Source: Coniferiporia sulphurascens (taxonomy: Eukaryota > Basidiomycota > Agaricomycetes > Hymenochaetales > Hymenochaetaceae). Taken from it: a DNA stretch of 64,000 nt. The position numbers were made by a program, and so were the translations under genes. Location of the stretch: the NCBI GenBank assembly GCA_002794785.1, contig NBBA01000025.1, forward strand, positions 1 to 64,000, in the 5' to 3' direction. Position 1 is the stretch's first letter. Each line of letters begins with the position of its first letter. The notes under the pieces were generated by a model. That model had not been told where the DNA came from, searched no databases, and saw nothing but the letters and a program-made list of their open reading frames with translations. Of the stretch, positions 1-11,562 are shown in pieces.

Positions 1-1317
1 GTGCCCCTCTAAGTCCATCGCTGTGAAAGCCAGGTGGATGGTAGCAGAGGTGTGGTTGGATAGGCGGTTCAAGTGCCTGGTCAGTTTCAACCAGTGGTGC
101 AGAACCTGGAGGTGGTTTTCATCGGCCCACTCTGTGTGGTGGGTCGGAAGTGGGTCACGGGGGGGCCAGACCTTATGGATCCATGGCCAGAATGTGCGGC
201 ACCTGCCCAGGACGTGGGCGGTGGATTGGGCTGGCCAGGGGGGGTGGTTGTGCCACCTGCAATGCGAGATCAGGCTGTGTCTGCGCCGGTAGACTGAGTC
301 AAAGCTCAGCCAGTAGCCCCCGTAGGGACCAGCGCAGCAGAGGACCTGGGCGACTGCTGACAGCTCATGGCAGGGGTGGTCGACCAACTGGTTGAGTATC
401 TTCCATGGTCTGTGGGAGGGGACACCATTGACAGCCAAGTACTTGTCGGCTGTCAAGGCGAGGGGGCGGGCAAGCGAGAGGGACCACTGTTCCATTAGGG
501 TTGTGACAGCAGCCTCCTTCAGCACAGAGGTCGAGGGGGTGAGGGAGGACGGGGGCAGATTTGTTGCAAACTTTGCCTCATGGTCGGCCCATTCATTCCC
601 TGGTATATCGGAGTGACCCGGACACCATATGAAATGCACGGAGAGATCCAGATACGAGTCCAAGAGGGTCTGGACCCCAGCCTTCCATTGATGAAGGAGA
701 TGTGTGCCTGGGACTGGCGCCCATGTGCGTATGAGGTGGAGTGCCATCAGTGAATCTGACAGAAAGAAGATGTCAGATGCGACAGGCAGAAGCTCCCGGA
801 GGTGGTGTGTGGCCCATGTAGGTGCAGAGGTGAGGGAGAAAATCTCCACATCCGTTGCTGTGGCACATGTGGGGGAGGTGAGTCGGTGCGATTTTAGATG
901 GGTGAGGCCCAACATGGCGCAGACGGCAGAACCAGACTTCGTGCCCATGCGGGAGCCATCGGTGAAGACCTGGAGGTGGGGGAGGGTGCTCAGGGAGCGT
1001 GTGGTGTCCACAAATTCCTCGCAGGTGTCTTTGCTGACCGGAGTGATAGGAGAGGCAAATGAAACTCGACCATTCATAAATGCCAGAGGATCCATCCATG
1101 GGGGATGAGTGTATGCAGGGACCGGTTGAACCCAAGGGACCCGGACCTGCAGAGAAGTGGAAAAGGGATGGTTAGTTACTGTTTTATAAAAATGTTTTCT
1201 ACCAATGGAGTGCAGGGTGTGCCATAGGCGCAGAGAATGGAGAGTCTTAGTATATTCAAAATAATAAGAAAGGGGGGGGAGGGAGCAAAGGAAATTTGTA
1301 GAAAAAGGGGAGGTGCC
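1..1317 (-). mobile_element. Tad1-like LINE fragment L1 (RNase H to C-terminus)
   Basis: This is the C-terminal half of a LINE ORF2 read on the minus strand; its 3' end lies left of the window. It holds the end of the RT region near 1150-1310, an RNase H domain with the FTDGS motif near 960-990 and the WCPGHSDIPGNEWAD block near 575-650, and the C-terminal Cys/His segment (HCRWHNHPPW) near 225-280. It belongs to a diverged subfamily (LPPSSL, SATIHLAF) also seen at 17057-18337 and 63259-64000. Several stops interrupt it. Its 5' side is cut where the tail of another LINE begins at 1318. Confidence 0.85.
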
Positions 1318-1643
1318 TTTTTTTTAATTATTATTATTATTATTCCTGCAGTATTACATAATTACAAGCTGCCCCCCCGGAGGGGGGGCCCTAACTACAT
1401 AACAACGGAGGCGCCCGTCATTGTGCATTGCACAAAACTGGGCGGGGGTTCTGCTCCCTGAGGGTGCCAGCGTGTGAAGAGCCCCTATTTGGTAAGAAAA
1501 AGAATGCAAGAGGGAGGGATACATATCGCTACGAACAAACCAAATGTGTGACAGCAGGTTAAAGTAAGAAGCTTAGAAGTGAGAAGGGGGGGCGAGAGCA
1601 CCGGCCGAGACATATCATGTGGGAGTCCGAAAGGCAGGCGTTT

Positions 1644-4600
1644 TTACTCGAGTGGAAAGGGGGGGAGCGTACCTGATAGCTCCAAAAGGGCTGGGTCCGA
1701 GTCCTGGGTTCGGGGTCCGAGCATACAATGCATGTAGTCCTGTAGGAGGTCCAAGTCCATATCCTTGTTGGTTGGGTGTCCGTCTAGGTCCATTGTGGCG
1801 AAAGAGAGCCGGATGGCACCTGCAGCGTGTTCGGAGAGGCGGTTGAGATGCCCCGTTAGCCTTAGCCAGCGGCGCAGAACTGGGAGGCGGTTTTCGTCTG
1901 CCCACTCAGAGTGGTGGGTTGGGAGAGGGTCCTGAGGTGGCCATACACATCATATCCAAGGTTGGAAGGTGCTACAGCCGCCTAAGATGTGGGCGGTCGA
2001 CTGTGCAGGCCATGGGGGGTGGTTGTGCCACCTGCAGTGCGAGATCAAGCCATGTCAATGCTGGTAGGCTGAGTCAAAGCTCAACCAGTAACCCCTGTAG
2101 GGACCGGCTCGACAGAGGACTTGGGCGACTGCCAATAGCTCACTTCGTGGGTGGTCAACCGAGTGTATGAGTAGCTTCTTGGGTTGGTGAGAGGGGAGGC
2201 CATGTACCACTAGGTATTTGTCTGTGGTTGAGGCGAGGGGGCGGGCTAACGAGATGGTCCACCTGTCCATGAGGGTGCGGACGGCGGCTTCTTTTAGTGC
2301 GGAGGTGGACGGTTTTAGTTCAGATGGGGGGAGCTCCGTTGCTAGTTTCGCTTCCACGTCGGCCCATTCATTTCCGGGGATGTCCGAGTGGCCGGGGCAC
2401 CACATGAAGTGAACGGCAAGCTGGGGGTATGAGTCCAGCAGAGTTTCCACACCCGCTTTCCAAATGTGGAGGAGGTGGGCACCGGGGGCGGCTGTCCATG
2501 TTCAGAAAAGGTGGAGTGCAGTCAGCAAATCAGACAGGAAGAAGATGTCTGATGTGACACACAGTTGAGCCAGGAGGCGGCACGCCACCCAGCCGGGGGC
2601 TGTGGCGAGGGAGAATTCCTCGGCGTCTGTGGCTGTGGCGCAGGTAGGGGACTCCAGTCGGCGAGACCAGAGGCAGGTGTTGCCAAGCATCATGCAGATG
2701 GCCGAGCCCGACTTATTGTCCATGTGGGGGCCATCCGTGAATACCTGGACGTGGGGGGTGGACCCTAGTTGATGTGCCGCCATTACGAAGGATTTTCGCA
2801 TGTCGGCGCTGACCGGGGTGGAGGGGGTTGAGAAGCGTACCCTGCCCCAAGTAAAGGCCAGAGGATCCGTCCATGGGGGATGTGTGTATGCAGGGACTTG
2901 CTGAACCTGGGGGGCTCGGACCTGCAGAGAAAGGGAGAAAGGTCTGTTAGCTATGTTTTTAAATAATTTTCGGCCAATAGAGTGGGGGGTGCACCAGAGG
3001 CGTAGGGAATGGATCGTCTTTATATATTCAAAATAGAAAGGGAGAGGGGGAACTGAGCAAAGGAAATTAGTGGACTGGGGGGATGCGCCTTTAAAGATGC
3101 CTAATATCCACCGGCAGGCTGTATTTTGTACGGCCTGTAGGCAGTTTACCAAAGTTTTTTGGCGGCGGCTGTGGTACCACACTGGTGCCCCCCATGAGAG
3201 GACAGAGTGAACACAGGTGGTGTAAAGGCGGCGGAGGAGGAGGGCCGAGATCCCATGTTGGGTGTTTCCCAAGATACGGAGGGCGGTGAGTGTGGAGAGC
3301 CCCTTGGATCTCATACGTTCCACGTGGGGTTTGAAGGAGAGGCCCAGGTCCCACCATATCCCCAGCCACCAAAGTGGGATTGAGGGGCGGATTAGGGTGT
3401 TGGGGTCGACCTGTACCCCGGCCATGTCCCAGCCGTCATAGCCGGTGCGTCGCTGAGGAGGGTGGAAGTGGAGACACTGTTAAGCTCAACAGTTATGCAG
3501 TGATCGACATCGGGGCTTCCTGATCGTCGAAACTGATGGTACGGCAACGGGGCTTCCTAGATGTCGTAAGTCAAGGGTGATCGTCGATGGGGCTTCCTGA
3601 TCGGCGATGTGGACGCGGTAGGCTTCTATAGCGAGTCGGGTTACGACAAAGCAACTAATGGCCAAGTGGCACACAGTAGACTGGTGGTAGCAGATAATGG
3701 GCTTGTATGAACAAAGAGCACAAGCTTAGGGCTTGTGCTACTGAAGTTACATGCTTATATGCTACTCTATATGTTTGCTACTGTAGCGACTTGGTTAGGT
3801 GTGTTTACCAGCCTATGGAAGGTCATGGAAACTCAAGGAATACCTTGGTAATACAAGTACGGTGATCAGTAAGCAAAGCACATCATGATGGTGCAATAAG
3901 GCATCATCATGGCGTCTTATGGCGTAAGGCGAATAAAGATGAGTAAGGCAGAGGAATGGGGGAGTTGCGCTGACTGATGATGATGAAAAGGAAGTGAGTC
4001 AGCGCATAAGGGAAAGTAAAGGAAAAATTGTAACAGACACTCCGTCTTGGCAGCTTCGATGTTGAGACCAATGGTGCCAAAGAGGGTGTCAAGTTGTTGG
4101 TAGGTGCAGGCTAAGGCATGGCAGTTGGATGCCACTGAGGGACCTACGCAGATGAGTAAATGGTCATCAACATATGCCAGAGCAGTGGTGCCGGCTTGGT
4201 GAAAGTGCTGGAGGACCACCCCTGTGAATATAGTTGACAGGATGGGGGATACTGGCGATCCCTGCAGGGTGCCGAAATTGGGTTTGGGGGCAGTGGGGAG
4301 GGTGGTGCCATCGAAAGCAACGGCTACCTGCCTATCCATCATGAAGGACAGACACCAGTCAGCCATGTCTGGTGCGCAACCGAGGTCCAACAGTTGTCAG
4401 TGGAGGAGCTGAGGGTGTACTGAGTCGAAGAAACCCTGTATGTCGACTGCAAGGACCGAACAAACCTGGCCTTCTGAGTGGGCACGTTCCGCAATCTGTA
4501 GTAGGTGTTGGGCGGCGTTGTAGACCAAGTGTCCTTGACGTCCCCCATACTGGTTAGGTGGCAACCAATCCCTTGTGTTCGCGAGGTATTGGAGCCGGTT

Positions 4601-5804
4601 AGCAATTATCTTTTCGAGGAGTTTCCCTAGGGTCTCCTCGAGGGTAATGGGTCGGTATGAACGCGGCGAGAAGGGGTCCTTCTTGCTTGGTTTCCTGAGC
4701 ATTACCACTTTTGCCGCTCACCAGCACTTGGGGTGGTGCCCCATGCACAGACAATCGTTGAAAAGAGTAAGTATCTTGTCGGGGTAGGCATCCACCACCC
4801 ATTTCAGGGGGCGGTAACCTATTCCTGAGAGGCCCAGAGCTGACAAGTTGGATGTGTTGGCCAGTGCCCCCATAAGCTCTGTAAGGAGAATGGGCGGGGC
4901 CACTGGTTGAGGTGGTGGCTGTGGGGTGTTGGCCGCTGTCTGGGGTGGTGGGGGCATAAAGAAGGTTTCACGGAAGAGCTCACCTTTCTCATCATCCATT
5001 TGGGTGAAGGTGCCGTCTCGCCATTTCAGCGATGGGATGGGGGTCAGTCGGTTACCAAGGCCGTGCTTGGCCCAGTTCCAGATGTTGGAGGCATCCACTT
5101 CCGATGCCTGGTCCGCATAGAACTGCCGTTTGGCAGTCCATATGCCCCTTTTGAAGGCTCTTCTTGCTGTTGTATGCTGGAGGGGGGTGGTGGCCGTTGT
5201 AATCGCAGATAGTAGTGTCTTGCAGTGGGGTGACCACCATGGGACTTCTGTTTTCGATGGCTTTGAGAGGCGGGTGAACGGCTGAAGGGCAGCGACCATG
5301 GAGTCGATAACTGCCTTGGCTTTGATGTCCAGCGTATGGGTGTCGTGCTCCGGAAGGCTGAAGGCTTGTTCAAGGAGAGGGAAGGCAATGTTGGTCCATT
5401 CTTCCTTGTCAGCTGGGAGTAGCCAGTGTGTCTTTAGGACAGGAGGGGGGGGCCAAAATGGCACTGACCAGCGTAGGATGGCGTGGTCGGACAGGGGTGA
5501 AGGGTCGGAGGTAGCCGAGTCTAAAATAGAGTTGGGGTTGACCATGGGTGGGGCCCAGATCATGTCAATGGGACACTGGCAACGATTGCCATCGGGCCTT
5601 GAGTCAGAGTCAGGAAGGTGGGCAGGCTCCAGGCCATGCCCACGGAAAAAGTCGTCGAGGGGTTGCGCCCCCAAGTCATTTCGCCGTGTGGCTGAGAGTT
5701 CGGACCACGTGTAGTGGTGACGGTTGAAGTCGCCTGCCACAAGCAGAGTGGTGGCTGGCACCGAGGGGAGTGAGAATAGAAAGGACTCACCTGGGTACTG
5801 GGGT
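1644..5804 (-). pseudogene. LINE ORF2 of L2 (endonuclease-RT-RNase H), broken
   Basis: ORF2 encodes the endonuclease that nicks the target, the RT that copies the element RNA onto it, and an RNase H. Visible domains, N- to C-terminal: apurinic-type endonuclease with GDFNRHHYTW, IDMIWAP and SDHAIL (4718-5761); RT with the QGSPVSPILSTIF block and catalytic YVDD (3917-4390); RNase H with FTDG and AEEFSLA (2502-3425); its WCPGHSDIPGNEWAD end and the C-terminal Cys/His region (2055-2450). In-frame stops sit at about 4718 and at 4397-4399 (TGA), frameshifts lie downstream, and an LTR insertion splits the RT. FTDGP replaces the usual FTDGS. The N-terminus of the endonuclease is missing. Confidence 0.85.
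3478..4035 (-). mobile_element. Solo LTR of the gypsy family
   Basis: A 558-bp single LTR in reverse orientation, with TGTTA...TAACA ends, flanked on both sides by GACAC (3473-3477 and 4036-4040). It shares the TATA box, the AAGCTTGTGC start region and the three AGGAAGCCCC motifs with the other LTRs here. It sits inside LINE L2, between the RT core and the RT C-terminal part. No internal gypsy sequence remains, so it formed by LTR-LTR recombination within one element. Confidence 0.95.
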
Positions 5805-6363
5805 TGTTAAGCTCAACAGTTATGCAGTGATTGATGTCGGGGCTTCCTGATCGTTGGGACTGGTGGTTACGGCAACGGGGCTTCCTAGATGTCGTAAGTC
5901 GAAGGTGATCGTCAATGGGGCTTCCTGATCGACGATGTGGACGCGAGGTGCTTCTTAGCTGAGTTGGGTTATGACAAAGCAACTAATGGCCAAGTGGCGC
6001 ACAGTAGACTGGTGGTAGCAGATAATGGGCTTGTATGAACAAAGAGCATAAGCTTAGGGCTTGTGCTACTGAAGTTACATGCTTATATGCTACTCTAAGT
6101 GTTTGCTACTGTAGCGACTTGGTTAGGTGTGTTTACCAGACTATGGAAAGTCATGGAAACTCAAGGAAGGCCTTGGTAATACAAGTACGGTGATCAGTAA
6201 GCAAAGCATGTCATGATGGTGCAATAAGGCATCATCATGGTGTCTTATGGCGTAAGGCGAATAAGGATGAGTAAGGCAGGGAAATGGGGGAGGTGCGCTG
6301 ACTGATGATGATGAAGAGGAAGTGAGTCAGCGCAGAGAGGGAAAGTAAAGGAAAATTGTAACA
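5805..6363 (-). mobile_element. Gypsy-family LTR without target duplication (recombinant)
   Basis: A 559-bp LTR in reverse orientation, TGTTAAGC...TTGTAACA as read on the plus strand, closely similar to the solo LTR at 3478-4035. The flanking pentamers differ (GGGGT before, GTAAG after). The flanks are LINE sequence from non-adjacent parts: endonuclease on the left and the endonuclease-RT linker on the right, in an order that one LINE insertion would not give. The simplest reading is recombination between LTRs that sat in two different LINE copies. Confidence 0.9.
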
Positions 6364-6500
6364 GTAAGCATCTACCACCCATTTGAATGGGCGATAGCCG
6401 ATCCCTGAGAGGCCAGGAGCCGACAAGTTGGAGGTGTCGGCCAGTGCCCCCATAAGCTCCACTGGGAGTATAGGCGGGGCAGCTGGTTGGGGTGGGGGTG
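6364..6500 (-). mobile_element. LINE fragment, endonuclease-RT linker
   Basis: A 137-bp remnant on the minus strand encoding the linker before the RT (APPILPVELMGALADTSNL, then KWVVDAY). The left edge is the recombinant LTR and the right edge is a plus-strand LINE fragment. It is the far flank of the LTR recombination event at 5805-6363. Confidence 0.85.
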
Positions 6501-6640
6501 CATAGACACAGCCTGATCTCCCACTGCAGGTGGCACAACCACCCACCCTGGCCAGCACAGTCAACCTCCCATGTCCTAGGCAGATGCGAAACATTCCAGC
6601 CCTGGATAAGACACGTATGGCCAAGAAGCGACCCCCTCCC
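6501..6640 (+). mobile_element. LINE fragment, C-terminal Cys/His region
   Basis: About 140 bp of plus-strand LINE ORF2 covering the CRWHNHPPWPAQ segment and the bases just after it, decayed. It is cut on the right by the T-rich tail of L3. Confidence 0.8.
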
Positions 6641-8447
6641 TTTTTTTTATTTTTAAAATTATTCCTGCAGTATTACATAATTACAAGCTGCCCCCCCAAA
6701 GGGGGGGCCCTAACTACATAACAACAGAGGTGCCCATCATTGCGCATCGCACAAAACTGGGCGGGGGCTCTGCTCCCCGAAGGGTGCTGAAGTGTGAAGA
6801 GCCCCTATTTAGTAAGGGTAATGTGAGAGGGAGGAATACATATCGCTACGAACCAACCACGCAGTTAAGGGCAGGTTAAAGTAAGAAGCTTAGAAATGAA
6901 AAGGGAGGGTGAGAGTGCCAGCCGAGACGTCTCCGTAGGATTTCAAAAGGCAGTCACTAGTCAGAAGGGAAAGGAGGGAGCATACCTGATAGCTCCAAAA
7001 GGGCTGGGTCCAAGTCCCGGGTTCATGGTCCAAGCATATGATGCATGTATTCCCGTAGGAGGTCCAGGTCCATATCCTCATCGGTGGGGTGGTTGTCTAG
7101 GTCCATTGCAGCAAATGATAGCCGGATGGTGCCTGCGGCACAGTCAGAGAGGCGGTTTAGGTGTCCCGTTAGCTTCAGCCAGCAGTGCAGAACCAGGAGG
7201 CAGTTTTTGTCAGCCCATTCTGAATGGTGGACTGGGGGAGGGTCACGAGGTGGCCACATGCATCGTATCCACGAGTGGAAGGTACTACAGCCACCGAGGA
7301 TGTGGGCAGTTGACTGCACGGGCCAGGGGGGGTGGTTGTGCCACCTGCAGTGCGAAATCAGGCTGTGCCTGCGTCAGTAGGCTGAGTCGAAGCTCAGCCA
7401 GTATCCCCCATAGGGACCGGCACAGCAGAGGACCTGCGCGACTGCAGATAGCTCTTTGTGTGGGTGGTCAACCAAATGCATGAGCAGCTTTCGTGGTCAG
7501 CGGGATGGGAGGCCATGTACTGCCAAGTATTTGTCGGCAGTTGAGGCAAGGGGGCGGGCCAGTGAGAGAGTCCACCGCTCCATGAGGGTGCGGATGGCTG
7601 CCTCCTTTAGTGTGGAGGTGGATGGTTTGAGGTCGGATGGTGGGAGCTCTGTCGCTAGTTTTGCCTCCGTGTCAGCCCATTCATTACCAGGGATGTCCAA
7701 GTGACCGGGACACCATACGAAATGGACGGTGAGCTGGGGGAACGAGTCCAACAGAGTCTCCACACCTGCTTTCCAGATGTGCAGGAGGTGGGTGCCAGGG
7801 GCGGCCTTCCACGTTCGAAAGAGGTGCAATGCAGTCAGCAAATCGGACAGGAAGAAAATGTCCGATGCGACACGCAGTTGTGCTGGGAGGTGGTGCGCTA
7901 CCCATCCCAGGGCCGTGGCGAGGGAGAACTCCTCGGCATCCATGGCTGTGGCGCAGTTGGGGGACTCCAGTCTTCGTGACTGGAGGCGAGTGGGACCCAG
8001 CATTGCGCAGATGGCCGAGCCTGACTTGTTGTCGATGCGGGAGCCATCTGTGAACACTTGGACGTGTGGGGTGGAGCCCAGGGTGTGCATGGCTCTCACA
8101 AATTGCTTGCGGGTGTTGGCCCTGACCAGGGTGACGGGAGTGGTGAAGTGGACTCAGCCTTTGGTGAAGGCCAGGGGGTCCATCCATGGGGGATGCGTGT
8201 ATGCAGGGACTTGTTGAACCCAGGGGGCTCGGACCTGCAGAGAAAGGGAAAAAGGTCTGTTAGCTACGTTTTTAAATAATTTACGACCAATAGAGTGAGG
8301 GGTGCGCCAGAGGCGCAGAGAATGGGTAGTCTTTATGTACTCGAAATAGAAAGAAAGGGGGGGAACAGAGCAGAGGAAATTTGTGGAATGGGGGGAGGCT
8401 CCTTTGAAGATGCCTAATATCCAGCAGCAGGCCATGTTTTGCATGGC
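6641..8447 (-). mobile_element. Tad1-like LINE copy L3, 5'-truncated
   Basis: It starts with its 3' tail (T8ATTTTTAAAATTATT on the plus strand), the GC hairpin near 6690-6710 and the 3' UTR. ORF2 follows in reverse: C-terminal Cys/His region near 7090-7480, RNase H 7497-8099 (FTDGSRIDNKSGS, AEEFSLA, WCPGHLDIPGNEWAD all intact) ending in a stop at LPSR*, then the RT end 8154-8462. It stops abruptly at 8447, head-to-head with plus-strand copy L4, with no target duplication visible. Confidence 0.9.
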
Positions 8448-10649
8448 CTCCTCCACCAACAACTGTTGGACCTCGGTTGCACGCCAGATATGGCTGACTG
8501 GTGCCTATCCTTCATGACAGACCAGCAGGTTGCTGTCGCTTTTGACAGCACCACCCTCCCTACTGCCCCTAAGCCTGACTTCGGCACCCCCCAGGGATTG
8601 CCAGTCTCCCCCATCCTCTCAACTATATTTGCAGGGGTGGTCCTCTGGCGCTTTCACCAAGCCAGCACCACTGCCCTGGCATATGTTGATGACCACTTAC
8701 TTATCTGCGTAGGTCCCTCTGTGGCATCCAACTGCCATGCCCTTGCCCACACCTACCAGCAACTCGACACCCTTTTCGGCACCATCGGTCTCAACATTGA
8801 AGCCGCCAAGACGGAGTGCCTCCACTTCCACCCCCCTCAGCGATGCACTGGCTACAATGGCTGGGACACTGCCAGCGTTCAAGTTGACCCCAACACCCTG
8901 ATCTGCCCCTCCATCCCACTCTGGTGGTTGGGGATATGGTGGGACCCAGGCCTCTCCTTCAAGCCCCATGTCGAGCGCATGTGCTCCAAAGGGCTCTCCA
9001 CCCTCACTGCCCTCCGCATCCTGGGCAATACCCAATGCGGCATCTCAGCCCTCCTCCTCCACCGCCTTTACACCTCCTGCGTCCACTCCGTCCTTTCATG
9101 GGGAGCACCAGTGTGGTACCACAGCCGCCACCAAAAAACACTGGTAAACCGCCTCCAGGCAGTGCAAAACACAGCCTGCCACTGGATCTTGGGTGTCTTC
9201 AAAGGTGCCTCTCCCCAGGCCACCAATTTCCTTTGCTCTGTTCCCCCTCTTTCTTTCTACTTCAAGTATATAAAAACGACCCATTCTCTGTGCCTCTGGC
9301 GCACCCCTCACTCTATTGGCCATAAATTATTCAAAAATGTAGCTAACAGACCTTATTCCCTTTCTTTGCAGGTCCGAGCCCCCCGAGTTCAACAGGTCCC
9401 TGCATACATGCACCCCCCATGGATGGACCCCCTGGCCTTTACCAACGGCCATGTCCACTTCACCACCCCCGCCACCCCGGTTAGTGCCGACACTCGCAAG
9501 CAATTTGTGAGTGCTGCATGGGCCCTAGGATCCACCCCCCATGTCCAGGTATTCACAGACGGCTCCCGCATCGACGATAAGTCAGGGTCGGCCATCTGCA
9601 CAATGCTAGGCCCCACCCATCTCTGGTCATGCCGACTGGAATCCCCCACTTGCGCCACAGCCATGGATGCCGAGGAGTTCTCCCTTGCCACGGCCCCGGG
9701 CTGGGCAGCACGCCGCCTCCCTGCACAACTGTGTGTCGCATCGGACATCTTCTTCCTGTCTGATTCGCTGACTGCACTACACCTTTTCCATACGTGGGCT
9801 GCCGCCCCTGGCACCCACCTCCTTCACATCTGGAAAGCAGGTGTGGAGACTCTGCTGGACTTGTACCCCCAGCTCACTGTTCATTTCATATGGTGCCCCG
9901 GTCACTTGGACATCCCTGGTAATGAATGGGCTGACATGGAAGCGAAACTGGCGACCAAGCTCCCCCCATCTGACCTAAAGCCCTCGACCTCCGCACTAAA
10001 AGAAGTCGCCATCCGCACCCTCATGGATCAGTGGATGCTCTCGCTGGCCTGCTCACTTGCCTCCACCACTGACAAATACTTGGTGATAAACGGCCTCCCT
10101 TCCCGCCGACCTAGAAAGCTGCTCATGCATTCGGTCGACCACCCATGAAGCAAGCTATCTGCAGTCGCACAGGTCCTCTGTCATGCCGGTCCCTATGGGG
10201 GCTACTGGCTGAGCTTTGACTCAGCTTACCAGCGCAGGCACGGCCTGATTTCGCATTGCAGGTGGCACAACCACCCCCCCTGGCCCACACAGTCGACCGC
10301 CCACATCCTAGGTGGCTGCAGCACCTTCCACCCATGGATACAATGCATATGGCCACCTTGGGACCCTCTCCCAGTCCACCACTCAGAGTGGGCTGACGAA
10401 AACTGCCTCCCGGTTGTGTGCCATTGGCTAAAGCTGATGGGGCACCTAAACTGCCTCTCCAAATGTGCTGCATGCGCCATCCGGCTCTCCTTTGCCATGA
10501 TGGACCTAGATGGCCACCCAACCAATGAAGATATGGACCTGGACCTCCTATGGGACTACACGTGATGTATGCTCAGACCACGAACTCGGGACTCGGACCC
10601 AGCCCTTTTGGAGCTATCAGGTATGCTCCCTCCCTTTCCTCTTGATTAG
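8448..10649 (+). pseudogene. LINE ORF2 of L4, RT to C-terminus
   Basis: The open stretch to 10148 (about 567 codons) covers the RT palm with PQGLPVSPILSTIF and YVDD, the RT C-terminal part (WGAPVWYH, NRLQAVQNTACHWILG), and a full RNase H: VQVFTDGSRIDDKSGS, DAEEFSLA, FFLSDSLTAL, WCPGHLDIPGNEWAD. A TGA stops it at 10146-10148 where other copies have Arg (HPR). The Cys/His tail continues to a TAG at 10647-10649. The endonuclease and RT N-terminus are absent, so it cannot be autonomous. At this site it keeps CAA codons (HQQLL) where four other copies share a TGA. Confidence 0.85.
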
Positions 10650-10981
10650 CGCCCATCTTTCGGATTCCTACCGATATGTCCTGGCCAGTGCTCTTGCCTC
10701 CCCATTCTCACTTCTAAGCTTCTTGCTTTGCCTGCCCTCGCCTGCTTGGTTTGTTTGTAGTGATATGTATTCCTCTGTCTTCTGTCTTTCTTACTCAATA
10801 GGGGCTCTCCACACTTCAGCACCCTTTGGGGAGCAGAGCCCCTGCCCAGTTTTGTGTGATGCACAATGATGGGCACCTCCGTTGTTATGTAGTTAGGGCC
10901 CCCCCTTTGGGGGGGCAGCTTGTAATTATGTAATACTGCAGGAATAATAATAATAATAATAAAAATAATAAAAATAAAAAA
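8448..10981 (+). mobile_element. Tad1-like LINE copy L4, 5'-truncated in the RT
   Basis: A plus-strand LINE beginning inside the RT (LLHQQLLDLG) and running to a complete 3' end: 3' UTR, hairpin near 10895-10920, and an AAT/AAAAT repeat tail to 10981. It contains the longest uninterrupted RT-RNase H reading frame of the plus-strand copies. It abuts L3 head-to-head at 8447/8448. Confidence 0.9.
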
Positions 10982-11118
10982 GTCGCCAGCGAGAAGATCT
11001 CAGTGTCTGTTGCTGTAGCGCAGGTGGGGGAGGCGAGTCCCTTCACACTTTGGCACCCTTCGGGAGCAGGGCCCCTGCCCAGTTTCGTGCGTTGCATGAT
11101 GACAGGCGCCTCTGTTTT
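10982..11118. mobile_element. Patchwork of small LINE fragments
   Basis: Bases 10982 to about 11040 are a minus-strand RNase H piece resembling L1 (matching its sequence near 835-890). From about 11041 to 11115 there is a plus-strand LINE 3' UTR piece (ACTTTGGCACCCTTCGGGAGC and following), cut before the hairpin. It separates L4 from L5 and has no coding capacity. Confidence 0.75.
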
Positions 11119-11562
11119 CCTTCCCTCTCCTCGAAGCAGCCTTCCGCCTACCAGGGCTCGACACCCATGCCCTGGACACCAAAGCCAAAGCGGTCATCAA
11201 CTCCATGGTTGCTGCCCTCCAGCCATTCACCCGCCTCTCCAAGCCATCTAAAACAGAAGTCCCGTGGTGGTCACCCCACTGCAAGACCCTCCTTTCTGCT
11301 ATCAAGATGGCCACCACCCCCCTCCAGCGACCCAGTCTCCCCCATCCTGTCAACTATATTTGCAGGGGTGGTCCTCTGGCGCTTTCACCAAGCTGGCACC
11401 ACCGCCCTGGCATATGTAGACGACCACTTACTCATTTGCATAGGTCCCTCCATGGCATCCAACTGCTGCACCCTAGCATGCACCTACCAACAACTCAACA
11501 CCCTCTTCGACAATATCAGTCTCAACATTGAAGCAGCCAAGACAGAATGCTGTTAGGAATTG

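Larger units (their letters stand above)
1318..5804 (-). mobile_element. Tad1-like LINE copy L2, 5'-truncated, split by a solo LTR
   Basis: A LINE inserted head-on into L1. It begins at its 3' end with an A/T tail (T run, then TTA repeats on the plus strand), the conserved 3' hairpin near 1370-1390 and a 3' UTR, then runs through ORF2 to the endonuclease. A solo LTR (3478-4035) with perfect GACAC target repeats interrupts the RT. The upstream end is not a natural LINE end: it abuts the recombinant LTR at 5805. It is closest to L14 (57165-63258), sharing a stop after LGHHPKCW/PECW and the in-frame TGA in the RT. Confidence 0.9.

Noticed and set aside
9340..9372. A splice-acceptor-like sequence (GCTAAC, pyrimidine run, TTTGCAG) between RT and RNase H in LINE copies
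   Set aside because: The reading frame is open through it (PYSLSLQVRAP) and no matching donor keeps the frame, so an intron is not supported.
10895..10920. The GGGCCCCCCC...GGGGGGGC hairpin as a transcription terminator
   Set aside because: It lies at a fixed place in LINE 3' ends of a eukaryote-type element, is followed by the tail, and is best read as an RNA recognition signal.
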